64,000 bases of DNA from a virus: the IMG/VR virus record IMGVR_UViG_3300009155_000051, positions 1 to 64,000 of that record; one strand, given 5' to 3'. The stretch's first letter is position 1. Each line of letters begins with the position of its first letter. This document shows positions 32,907 to 40,244 of this stretch, in pieces. The notes beneath the pieces are model-generated. The model saw nothing but the letters and a program-made list of their open reading frames with translations, had not been told where the DNA came from and made no database searches. The position numbers and the translations under genes are program-made.

Positions 32907-33134
32907 ATGGAAACTGTAGAAGGAGAAATCATTGACGTAACGGAAATAAACAAAAACGTTGTACCTGAACCCCCTAAAAAAAATTGTAAAACTTGTAAAC
33001 AAGGTAAAGAAGCTGTATCGTCTGTTAGACAAACTCAAAAAATACTAGTATTCGCATCTCTTTATTTTTTATTTGCCGGTATATATGGTACAATAAAATT
33101 GATTAAGGATATTCTACATTATTTTGGATATTAA
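32907..33134 (+). CDS. Small membrane protein with Cys pair (75 aa)
   Basis: METVEGEIIDVTEINKNVV..., then NCKTCKQG and a C-terminal transmembrane helix ILVFASLYFLFAGIYGTIKLI. CxxC near residue 26-30 may bind metal. Stop shares TTAA with the convergent DnaJ gene. Preceded by TATTTATT. Function unknown. Confidence 0.65.
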   Translation: METVEGEIIDVTEINKNVVPEPPKKNCKTCKQGKEAVSSVRQTQKILVFASLYFLFAGIYGTIKLIKDILHYFGY

Positions 33135-34054
33135 GTTCTATTGAATTTAATAAATTGATTAATATACATATCCCCGTTATTAAACCCTTTAGATTTTACT
33201 CTAAGGGGTTTTGAACTATCAAACTGACTTGGTAACTTTACTGAAATATTCCCTTTAGGGTGTGGGACCTCTAACATCTCTTTATATAAGTCACTTAAAT
33301 TAAAGTAGGCGTTATAAATCAAATCATCCCCATTTTTTTCAAAGTTATTTTCAGGTTGAACTTTAACACGTAAAACTAAATTACCGTACATACCATCTTT
33401 CCAATCACCTTTATTTTGAAGTCTTAAAAATTGTCCGTCATCAATTCCGTGTGGTAATTTAATTGTAATACTATCCACTGAACTTTTAGTACCCTCACCA
33501 CTACATCCTCCACATATTTTTGTAAAATTGAATCCTCTACCACTACAAGAGTGACAAGGTTGTCTGAATACCTGACTAAACATTCCCGTACCCATTCTTT
33601 GAACAATAAATCCGGAACCACTACAGATAGAACAATTTGTTTTATCTCCACCGGTACCACTACAATCCCCACACATATGTTTTCTTGAGTAGTTTATTGT
33701 TTTATCTTTAGCGTTATAACTCTCAAACACTCCAACATTAACATCAACTATCTTATCCGGAACCGCACGTTTTCTTTGTTGAGCTCCGTTGAACATATCC
33801 CCAAAAGGATTAAATCCACCACTAAATGGGTCAAACCCACCTCCCCCACCAAATGGATTAGAACGTTGATTATCGTATTGACTTCGTTTATTTTCGTCAC
33901 CTACCGTATCATAAGCTTCAGAAATCTTTTTAAATTTATTTTCATCACCACCTTTATCCGGATGATGTTCTACCGCCAATTTTCTATAGGCTTTCTTTAT
34001 CTCATCTTGAGTCGCGTTTTCATTAACACCTAATGTTTGATAAAAATTTTCCAT
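33131..34054 (-). CDS. dnaJ: DnaJ-type co-chaperone
   Basis: 307 residues. J domain 1-65 with HPD at 31-33, then a Gly/Phe-rich linker (NPFGGGGGFDPFSGGF), a zinc region with four CxxCxGxG repeats (CGDCSGTG, CSICSGSG, CHSCSGRG, CGGCSGEG) and a C-terminal substrate domain (IKLPHGIDDGQFLRLQNKGD). It stimulates Hsp70 ATPase and could redirect host DnaK to phage assembly or replication. Somewhat shorter than bacterial DnaJ (about 375). Confidence 0.95.
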   Translation of the reverse strand: MENFYQTLGVNENATQDEIKKAYRKLAVEHHPDKGGDENKFKKISEAYDTVGDENKRSQYDNQRSNPFGGGGGFDPFSGGFNPFGDMFNGAQQRKRAVPDKIVDVNVGVFESYNAKDKTINYSRKHMCGDCSGTGGDKTNCSICSGSGFIVQRMGTGMFSQVFRQPCHSCSGRGFNFTKICGGCSGEGTKSSVDSITIKLPHGIDDGQFLRLQNKGDWKDGMYGNLVLRVKVQPENNFEKNGDDLIYNAYFNLSDLYKEMLEVPHPKGNISVKLPSQFDSSKPLRVKSKGFNNGDMYINQFIKFNRT

Positions 34055-34094
34055 ACTTGTTTACTTATATTTAATATAAAACTAATTTTTTATT

Positions 34095-34736
34095 ATGAAC
34101 TATCTAATAGTATTATTCAAAAATAAGATAAAAAAGAAAATAATAAATAAATTTATAACTCATAAAAAGGCAAATGAGTATTATAAAAATTTGTTAATGG
34201 AAAGTGATTCCGTAATATTTGAACGGGAATATGAAAATGGTTATCTATGTAGTTATGAACTAGCAATATTAGAAAAAACGTCAGGTAGTTTTTTACCTAT
34301 TTTTTTAAAAGATGAATTAGGTAGAAAGATTAAAGTTAACTTAGATGACGACGATTACACTATTAATCTAATATCAAAATATAAAACAGAAGAATTAATA
34401 TTAGACACGACCACAAATAAAAAAATAAACTCAAAAGAGTTTATTAAATTATATTTAAGTGGTTCCGGACTTAAATTAGTATCTAAATTGAATAATAAAG
34501 TTGTTGTTCAAAATGATAACACCTTTAATTTATTTACCTTAAAGAATGATAACGACTCAAATAGATTTATTGATTCAATCTCTAATTATTTTATAGAACA
34601 AAAAAGGTCTGATTGTATTTTTGTTAAAGACTATTCAACCACACAAAGAAAATATTTATACAATCTTTTAATTGATAACGGATTCTCTAAGAGTTATCTT
34701 CAACGTCAGTCAACGACTCATCCAATAAAAACATAA
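34095..34736 (+). CDS. Hypothetical protein
   Basis: 213 residues, Lys/Asn-rich, MNYLIVLFKNKIKKKIINKF..., with beta-rich middle (FLPIFLKDELGRKIKVNLDDDDYTINLI). Its 3' end overlaps 50 nt with the convergent 34687-34938 gene. No recognised family. Confidence 0.65.
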   Translation: MNYLIVLFKNKIKKKIINKFITHKKANEYYKNLLMESDSVIFEREYENGYLCSYELAILEKTSGSFLPIFLKDELGRKIKVNLDDDDYTINLISKYKTEELILDTTTNKKINSKEFIKLYLSGSGLKLVSKLNNKVVVQNDNTFNLFTLKNDNDSNRFIDSISNYFIEQKRSDCIFVKDYSTTQRKYLYNLLIDNGFSKSYLQRQSTTHPIKT

Positions 34737-34938
34737 ATTCAACCCCCGACAAATCAATCTTAAATTGTTTATGAGAATGGTCAATTGTTCTGAAATTTTT
34801 TTGAACTTTTTTAAACTCATCTAATTTTAATTCAAGGGCGACAGCGATAACACCATTAGGAAAGAGTTCCTCCAATCCATCCGCAATTAACGCTAATTTT
34901 TCTATAATCCCATCAATACTTTTTGTATTCTCTGCCAT
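34687..34938 (-). CDS. Small hypothetical protein (83 aa)
   Basis: MAENTKSIDGIIEKLALIADGLEELFPNGVIAVALELKLDEFKKVQKNF..., alpha/beta. 37 nt overlap with the upstream coiled-coil gene and 50 nt with the convergent plus-strand gene. Function unknown. Confidence 0.6.
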   Translation of the reverse strand: MAENTKSIDGIIEKLALIADGLEELFPNGVIAVALELKLDEFKKVQKNFRTIDHSHKQFKIDLSGVEFMFLLDESLTDVEDNS

Positions 34939-35102
34939 AACGTTATTTTTTTAGGTGGTTCAGGTGGTTTCGGTAGAATATCCTCCCTCGTTAATTTTTT
35001 TAACTCGTTTATTATTTTCTCTTTTTCGGATTGGAGTTGTATTTGACTCTTTAGTGAGTCATTTTTTAGGAGTTCCAACTCCTTCAAGACTTTCTTCTTC
35101 AT
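34902..35102 (-). CDS. Small coiled-coil protein (66 aa)
   Basis: MKKKVLKELELLKNDSLKSQIQLQSEKEKIINELKKL, a heptad-like helix, then KPPEPPKK and an amphipathic C terminus ITLWQRIQKVLMGL. Overlaps both neighbours out of frame (44 nt and 37 nt), common in this phage. Could be membrane-associated through the C-terminal helix. Confidence 0.5.
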   Translation of the reverse strand: MKKKVLKELELLKNDSLKSQIQLQSEKEKIINELKKLTREDILPKPPEPPKKITLWQRIQKVLMGL

Positions 35103-35487
35103 CTACTAATTCTATTTTACCGGTTTTTAATTCAAAATTAAGATTTTTTAAACTAGTCAAGTCTTGTCTCTCAAATATTGATTTAAGCTCCTCAACTTTG
35201 TTTTGGAATAATCTATCTTTTTCTTCTCTGTCGTGATTGTATTTAATAATATTCTTTAAATTCTCCGACATTTTCTCCACCGACTCTTCATTTATTTCAG
35301 AAACAAACGAAAAGAATCTATGTCCATCAGCCTTACTTGTTTGTTCCATCACCTTATCTTCATCAACATATTTTTTAGGTAATTTCCAAGTAGTCGGAAA
35401 ACTAAGGTCAAAACTTAAATAACTCTCTAATTTTCTAACCGATTGTAAATAAGGTAACAACGCAGAAAATTCTTTATATAAACTCAT
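35059..35487 (-). CDS. Helical hypothetical protein (142 aa)
   Basis: Starts MSLYKEFSALLPYLQSVRKLESYLSFDLSFPTTWKLPKKYVDEDKVM at 35487, 2 nt after the upstream stop; the longer open start at 35517 overlaps it. C-terminal part is acidic and helical. No family recognised; the N-terminal FPTTWKLPKKYV segment looks conserved-type. Confidence 0.65.
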   Translation of the reverse strand: MSLYKEFSALLPYLQSVRKLESYLSFDLSFPTTWKLPKKYVDEDKVMEQTSKADGHRFFSFVSEINEESVEKMSENLKNIIKYNHDREEKDRLFQNKVEELKSIFERQDLTSLKNLNFELKTGKIELVDEEESLEGVGTPKK

Positions 35488-35489
35488 AA

Positions 35490-35678
35490 TTAATTTTGTA
35501 TTAAATAGGTTAAGCAATACGTTATTGCTAATCCAAGATATATAAGTTCCCCTCTATACCATTCAAATTTCTTTGGTGGGTTAGAAAATAGGGAACTCAT
35601 TATCCTAGCAACCGTTCTCAAAACGGTCAGTAGTGAAAAAATGAATACAAATAAAAATATTGTATTAATATTATTCAT
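35490..35678 (-). CDS. Two-helix membrane protein (62 aa)
   Basis: MNNINTIFLFVFIFSLLTVLRTVARIMSSLF...YLGLAITYCLTYLIQN: hydrophobic segments at 6-20 and 46-60 with a basic loop between. ATG overlaps the stop of the Hc1-like gene (TAATG). Function unknown. Confidence 0.62.
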   Translation of the reverse strand: MNNINTIFLFVFIFSLLTVLRTVARIMSSLFSNPPKKFEWYRGELIYLGLAITYCLTYLIQN

Positions 35679-35854
35679 TACTCGTCTCCTTTTCTTTCTG
35701 CTAAAATCTCTTTTCTAAGACTATCCAATAATTTTTTCAATTCTTGTGCAGATTTTCTAGCTCTTGTACCGGCACTTTTATTTCCGGCAAAGAATTTAGA
35801 TGTGTCAACTGATAATTCCTCAGTTAAAGACTTAATTTGTTCTAATGTTTCCAT
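35678..35854 (-). CDS. Histone H1-like protein of the Hc1 family (58 aa)
   Basis: METLEQIKSLTEELSVDTSKFFAGNKSAGTRARKSAQELKKLLDSLRKEI matches the Hc1 (PF07432) pattern FxGNKxAGTRARKxxQELKKLxxxxRKEI. Hc1 of Chlamydia and Bacteroidota homologues bind and condense DNA. A phage copy could compact genome DNA or shape transcription. Too short for the original track's cutoff but clearly coding, with an overlapping TAATG junction to the next gene. Confidence 0.8.
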   Translation of the reverse strand: METLEQIKSLTEELSVDTSKFFAGNKSAGTRARKSAQELKKLLDSLRKEILAERKGDE

Positions 35855-35935
35855 TTTAAATTTAGTTTAATAATTTATTTTATTATGTAAAAAATAATTT
35901 TTTTTATGTTATAGTAAACACTATAGGGGTTTTTT

Positions 35936-36403
35936 TTACTTTTTAACATTTTTATCTAACACTTTATATATAGTTGATACCATATCAATGTCTGATTTTG
36001 TAAAGGATTTTTTAACGTTGAATAGTTCTTTAAAGAATTTACCGATGGAACTTCTAACCTTTTCGTTCTTTTGATGATAAAAAACTTCCGTAAAGAACTC
36101 ATAAAAATAATCGTAATGTTCCCCGTTATTTTGAAAATTAATACCTTCTTGTTTGAAATTACTAATTATCTTACCCCAACACCATTCAAAATGTTTTTTA
36201 TTGTCGTTTTCCGTTAAGATAATTTTAGTTTCATTAGGCAAGTCATTTTCACCTAAATAAGTTTCTAAAATTAAAATATTAAGTGAATGGGCAAAATCAA
36301 AGTATAATTCCATTTTTTCAGGAATCATATTATTCACCCGGAACCAAACGTCAACGTCTTCCGGTGTTAAAGGTTTTGATATGTAGTTAAAAAAATTCTC
36401 CAT
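35936..36403 (-). CDS. Hypothetical phage protein (155 aa)
   Basis: MENFFNYISKPLTPEDVDVWFRVNNMIPEKMELYFDFAHSLNILILETYLGEN... This pattern appears in other large phages as I recall, but no function is known to me. The start codon lies in the 3' arm of a perfect hairpin followed by AATTTTTTT (see terminator entry). Confidence 0.7.
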   Translation of the reverse strand: MENFFNYISKPLTPEDVDVWFRVNNMIPEKMELYFDFAHSLNILILETYLGENDLPNETKIILTENDNKKHFEWCWGKIISNFKQEGINFQNNGEHYDYFYEFFTEVFYHQKNEKVRSSIGKFFKELFNVKKSFTKSDIDMVSTIYKVLDKNVKK

Positions 36404-36420
36404 AGAGTTCGTCTATGGAG
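36398..36420 (-). terminator. Terminator or attenuator containing a start codon
   Basis: Minus strand CTCCATAGA-CGAAC-TCTATGGAG, a perfect 9-bp stem, then AATTTTTTT. The ATG of the 35936-36403 gene (36401-36403) is inside the 3' arm. Confidence 0.65.
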
Positions 36421-36450
36421 AAATTATAAGTTATATTATGTGTTTGTAAA

Positions 36451-37719
36451 TTATTGAGTTATTTGATTATAACCCATCAACGATTTCATTCTATTAAATT
36501 CTTCACTAATTAATTTTTCTTGTTTTTCATTACTCTCAGTTTTAAGATGTAACCCATTTCCCGATTCTTGACCTGTTTTATCACTTATAACAGGTTGAGG
36601 GGCTTTATTGTATGCCGCTCTTTTAGCTTTATTGTACGCACCTTTCTTACGAGTTTTATTTAATTTTTTATTCTCATCAGTTTCAACAGCGTTAGCCCAT
36701 TCTGAATTATTTCCAGTTTTTGATGAACCTTCAATATTATTATCCATCCACTCTTCATTAGGATGAATTTCATCATAATCTAAAGTTTGCATCCCAGGTC
36801 TTAAGTAATCGTCAATAAATTCTTTACCATCGTCAGAAAGTTCATAAGCAGTTTTCTTCATTTTTTCTAACTCTCCATTCCCTTTAGGGAATACTTTTGG
36901 TTCCATTGAATATTCACCTTTAGAACCGTCTTTAAGGTAATCTTTCATTTTTTTAGTAACATCTTTAATGTAATCGTCATTTTCTTTACCAGAACCTTTG
37001 TGAGCCTTCTCATACGCCGAATAACCTTTAGGTGTTCCACCAATTGGTTTTAATTTTGTGTCGGTTGTTTTTTCAATCGCTTCAGTTTTTTGTTCTTTAA
37101 CAATTCTTTCAATCATAGATACTAATTCACTTTCAGTTAATCTATAAGATTCTTTAACCTGATATTCTTTACCATCCACTTCAAATGAATCTTCCCCACT
37201 TTTTTTAGCGTTAGCCAAGGCCCCTGAAAACGCATTACCTTCGTCTGTTTCAGTTTTTTTACCCTTTCTTAACATCTTAAAATCTTCAGCATCAATCTTA
37301 TTGTTTTTGTTTCTATCCAATCTTTTTTGACGACCTTTTAAAGATTCGTTCATATCTGAACCACAGAATTTTAACGTTCTTTCATCTTCAGGACCAAAAT
37401 TATCCATATGATATTTACAAGCATCTTCATTTTTAGAATCTAACTCTTCATTATCCGAATCACCTAACACCATATCTTCTTGGACATAGTCAAATTCTTC
37501 TGAATTATCAATGTCTTTAACATCGTAGATACCTTCTTCCATATCACCACTTTTATATCCACACTCATTACATTCACCTTCATACATTGTCCCACCGCAT
37601 TCGCAAACACTACCGGATTCCGTTAATTTAGAAACAATATTATCGGCTCTATCTTCTAAAGTTTCTTTTAAAATTTTAGATACCAAATTGTCTAAGTAAG
37701 TACTATTTAATTTTTTCAT
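36451..37719 (-). CDS. Tagged acidic protein with internal second tag
   Basis: 422 residues. N terminus MKKLNSTYLDNLVSKILKETLEDRADN is tag-like. A second tag (YRLTESELVSMIERIVKEQKTEA) occurs near residue 195 and the C terminus ends EEFNRMKSLMGYNQ. A small zinc ribbon (CECGGTMYEGECNECG) is at about 38-53. The acidic, low-complexity make-up suggests an internal virion or scaffold protein. Late-type TATTTATA 13 nt upstream. Function inferred only. Confidence 0.7.
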   Translation of the reverse strand: MKKLNSTYLDNLVSKILKETLEDRADNIVSKLTESGSVCECGGTMYEGECNECGYKSGDMEEGIYDVKDIDNSEEFDYVQEDMVLGDSDNEELDSKNEDACKYHMDNFGPEDERTLKFCGSDMNESLKGRQKRLDRNKNNKIDAEDFKMLRKGKKTETDEGNAFSGALANAKKSGEDSFEVDGKEYQVKESYRLTESELVSMIERIVKEQKTEAIEKTTDTKLKPIGGTPKGYSAYEKAHKGSGKENDDYIKDVTKKMKDYLKDGSKGEYSMEPKVFPKGNGELEKMKKTAYELSDDGKEFIDDYLRPGMQTLDYDEIHPNEEWMDNNIEGSSKTGNNSEWANAVETDENKKLNKTRKKGAYNKAKRAAYNKAPQPVISDKTGQESGNGLHLKTESNEKQEKLISEEFNRMKSLMGYNQITQ

Positions 37720-37732
37720 TTTTCTTTTTTAT

Positions 37733-37740
37733 TATAAATA
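37733..37740 (-). promoter_or_regulatory. TATTTATA late-type promoter element
   Basis: Minus strand ATATATTTATAATAAAAAAG, 13 nt before ATG 37719. Confidence 0.55.
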
Positions 37741-37755
37741 TATTAATCTTCAAGT

Positions 37756-38724
37756 TTATTTCTTAGGAAAGGTATTTTCATACTCATAAGCGATAATACT
37801 TTTAATTACATTTTCACTTATGTTATGTCTTTCACTTATATTTTTAATCGCATTTTTCACATTTTCATTCTCAAAAATCTTTAGAGCTTTAATATCACCT
37901 TGATTACAGTATGGAAATTTTTTACATTTTTTCTTAACTTGAACAAATTTACCTCCGGGAATTTGTGTTTTAGATTTTCCTCTCCAATCTTTTTTACTTG
38001 TTGATTTAGCCCAAGCCGCATTTGTCTCATAAGAACCTGAAGAACCTGAACCCGTCGCCTCTGTTGCTTCAACTTTTTTGGTTTCTCCACAAACACATTT
38101 AGATTTAACCCTATCACAAGAATCACAATATTCTTCTTTGTTTTCTTTCACACAATTAGGAACCATTTTACCATTTTTCTTTTTACCACCAATTTGTTTA
38201 TATCCTTTCCAACATTCTTCTTCCATTTCACCTTTAGTTGTTGAGAATAATGGAGCGGAAAATCCACCTGCAGAACCTGAACCGGTACTTTCTTTACTTT
38301 CTTCTTTACCAACTCTTTTATATCTGTTTTTTTTAATAAACGGGTCAGACACAGTTACATTTGGTGTACCAAATTCATTATCCTTTTCTTTAAACTTTTT
38401 AAAATCGGTGTCTGTTTGAATATCTTTCTGAAATTGTTTTTTACCACTTTTATCTTCCCCCATAATTGGTAATCCCATTGTTAATTTACCAATAGGTGTT
38501 TTCATTTTAGTCTTACCAACCAATTTATCAACAACCCCCGATTTAATAGGTCTTTTAATCATAACTTCTTTTTTATTTTTTTTATCAATATCCATAGACT
38601 CATTTGAGACTGATGATAAAGTTTCCGCGGCTATTGTAGCCGCCTCAACACCACCACGATAAACATTAGCATTACTAAATTCTTTTTCCATTGCGGCCTT
38701 TAAACTTGGAATTTTGTTTGACAT
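37756..38724 (-). CDS. Hypothetical protein with Gly/Ser linkers and Cys cluster
   Basis: 322 residues. Segments: N-terminal MSNKIPSLKAAMEKEFSNANVYRGGVEAATIAAETL, two related linkers (ESTGSGSAGGFSAPLF near 142-157 and EATGSGSSGSYETNAAW near 224-240), a CDSCDRVKSKCVCG cluster, and a basic C terminus with a helical domain. The GSGS pattern is familiar from virion-associated proteins of large phages. Location beside tagged proteins supports a structural or internal role; uncertain. Confidence 0.62.
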   Translation of the reverse strand: MSNKIPSLKAAMEKEFSNANVYRGGVEAATIAAETLSSVSNESMDIDKKNKKEVMIKRPIKSGVVDKLVGKTKMKTPIGKLTMGLPIMGEDKSGKKQFQKDIQTDTDFKKFKEKDNEFGTPNVTVSDPFIKKNRYKRVGKEESKESTGSGSAGGFSAPLFSTTKGEMEEECWKGYKQIGGKKKNGKMVPNCVKENKEEYCDSCDRVKSKCVCGETKKVEATEATGSGSSGSYETNAAWAKSTSKKDWRGKSKTQIPGGKFVQVKKKCKKFPYCNQGDIKALKIFENENVKNAIKNISERHNISENVIKSIIAYEYENTFPKK

Positions 38725-38727
38725 AAA

Positions 38728-38973
38728 TTAAGCGTTTTTAAGTCTTGGTTCCCAATAACTTCTGTTCATCCACATAAATTGATAGAATTCTCGGAACATT
38801 CGTAACGCAATTTCTTTAACATCACCTTCTAGTTTTCCTCGTTTAAGTTCTTTAGATATTGTATCAATTAATTTATTTTCATATTGTTGCATAGTACTAC
38901 TCCCAAAAAAATCTTTAATTTCTTTACGAACCATAACTTCAATATCTTTTTTTTCTGTCGCTGTTAGTGCCAT
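38728..38973 (-). CDS. Small conserved phage protein (81 aa)
   Basis: MALTATEKKDIEVMVRKEIKDFFGSSTMQQYENKLIDTISKELKRGK...MFREFYQFMWMNRSYWEPRLKNA. The C-terminal motif FREFYQFMWxxRxYWEPRLKNA appears strongly conserved in large phages from memory. All helical. Probably virion or replication accessory; unknown. Late-type CATATTTATTAATAG upstream. Confidence 0.7.
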   Translation of the reverse strand: MALTATEKKDIEVMVRKEIKDFFGSSTMQQYENKLIDTISKELKRGKLEGDVKEIALRMFREFYQFMWMNRSYWEPRLKNA

Positions 38974-38975
38974 AA

Positions 38976-39380
38976 TTATTTAACTATTAATAAATATGAA
39001 GTCGCCAATACACCTAAAAATGTACCGGCTTTATATATAAAAGATTTAAATTTAACCGCCTTTAATTCTTTCTGTAAATCCTTAGTCATCAGGTCATATT
39101 GAGTTATTTGTAAATCTTTTTGACCTATAATAAATTGATTATTTTTATCTTTCTTCTCTAATAAAGAAATGATTGTATCTTTCTGAACTTCTCTAGCCTC
39201 AACTTTAGTTAGTTTAAATTGAGTTAACGATAACTCTTGTTTACATCCATCAAATCTTAATAAGTCTTGATAGATTAATCTAGCTGTTTTAGTTGGAAGA
39301 ACTACTTTGGTTGTATCTTGCTGCGAATAACAGCTCAAGCTCAACATTACCAAAGTTATTAGCATTATTAACTTTTTCAT
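38976..39380 (-). CDS. Putative outer-membrane spanin-like protein
   Basis: 134 residues. MKKLIMLITLVMLSLSCYSQQDTTK is a signal peptide with a Cys at the possible lipidation site, followed by a coiled coil (QELSLTQFKLTKVEAREVQKDTIISLLEKKD) and a C-terminal hydrophobic helix (IYKAGTFLGVLATSYLLIVK). It overlaps the upstream membrane coiled-coil gene by 92 nt in another frame, like Rz/Rz1 spanins. The C-terminal membrane segment is atypical for Rz1, so the spanin role is an inference. Confidence 0.55.
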   Translation of the reverse strand: MKKLIMLITLVMLSLSCYSQQDTTKVVLPTKTARLIYQDLLRFDGCKQELSLTQFKLTKVEAREVQKDTIISLLEKKDKNNQFIIGQKDLQITQYDLMTKDLQKELKAVKFKSFIYKAGTFLGVLATSYLLIVK

Positions 39381-39654
39381 TTGTTTTTTCTTTTACGATT
39401 GTTAAATTATTATCAATATGATGAATTTCTTTAGTAATGTTGGTAACATTCTCTTTTACCTCCATAACTTTAGTATCTATTTGTTTATTAACTACTTGAG
39501 CAGAATCCACTTTAACTTGTATCCCCTCAATTTTCTTTTTATAACCACTAACGTCAGTTTTAATACCACTAGTTGTGAAAATATTCCAACCCACTAAAGC
39601 GGCGACGATAATTAATAAAATTGTTTGACTTTTACCTTGAGTAATATCTTTCAT
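39289..39654 (-). CDS. Putative inner-membrane spanin-like protein
   Basis: 121 residues: N-terminal transmembrane helix (QTILLIIVAALVGWNIFTT) followed by a long coiled coil (QVKVDSAQVVNKQIDTKVMEVKENVTNITKEIHHIDNNLTIVKEKTNEK). This type II topology fits an Rz-like inner-membrane spanin, with the following gene nested at its end, and the amidase gene just upstream. Other phage membrane coiled coils are possible. Confidence 0.6.
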   Translation of the reverse strand: MKDITQGKSQTILLIIVAALVGWNIFTTSGIKTDVSGYKKKIEGIQVKVDSAQVVNKQIDTKVMEVKENVTNITKEIHHIDNNLTIVKEKTNEKVNNANNFGNVELELLFAARYNQSSSSN

Positions 39655-40244
39655 TATTTCTCTGTTTTAATTGTTTTCTTTCTTGATGCCAATACTTTAG
39701 ACCATTTTACCTTAAATTTTTCATAAAACGCCTTTAATTTTGTTATCATTTCCAAAAAATCGTCATCGGTTTTAATCATATCACCGTTAATATATATCCC
39801 ACTCTCTTCCCCAATTGAAAGAAGGAATTCAATATCAAAATCAATAATTTTACCAGACCATTCAACATTATTTGGATAAAGATTAAGTTTATTAAAATCT
39901 ACTAAATCCGAAACTTCATTAACAAATTCATCCATAGTCTCTTGGAATGCAATTTTTTCATCTGTTGTTAACTCTAAATCAGTTTGTTCTTTACCGTGTA
40001 ATACTAACACACCACCGGAGATTCTATAAGCCTGTGACTTATCGTCATTAGTCTCTGTATCGTCCTCAATTGCATCATCAACTGATTGAGCAACATCGTA
40101 TTTTTTAGTTACATCATTATCCGCAACATCTTGTTCATTTAATAAACTATATTGTCTACGGATATCTTCATTAATATTATTGTCTCCCAATAATCTTCTT
40201 GAAGCATTTAATAATTGTTTGATTTCATCGTGTGAATTGTTCAT
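39654..40244 (-). CDS. Acidic hypothetical protein with tag-like N terminus
   Basis: 196 residues. N-terminal region NNINEDIRRQYSLLNEQDV resembles the tag of 20784-21143 (ERNDIRSRYNLINEDE). Acidic middle, then a basic C terminus (KWSKVLASRKKTIKTEK). Overlaps the amidase gene's end by 20 nt. Function unknown. Confidence 0.6.
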   Translation of the reverse strand: MNNSHDEIKQLLNASRRLLGDNNINEDIRRQYSLLNEQDVADNDVTKKYDVAQSVDDAIEDDTETNDDKSQAYRISGGVLVLHGKEQTDLELTTDEKIAFQETMDEFVNEVSDLVDFNKLNLYPNNVEWSGKIIDFDIEFLLSIGEESGIYINGDMIKTDDDFLEMITKLKAFYEKFKVKWSKVLASRKKTIKTEK

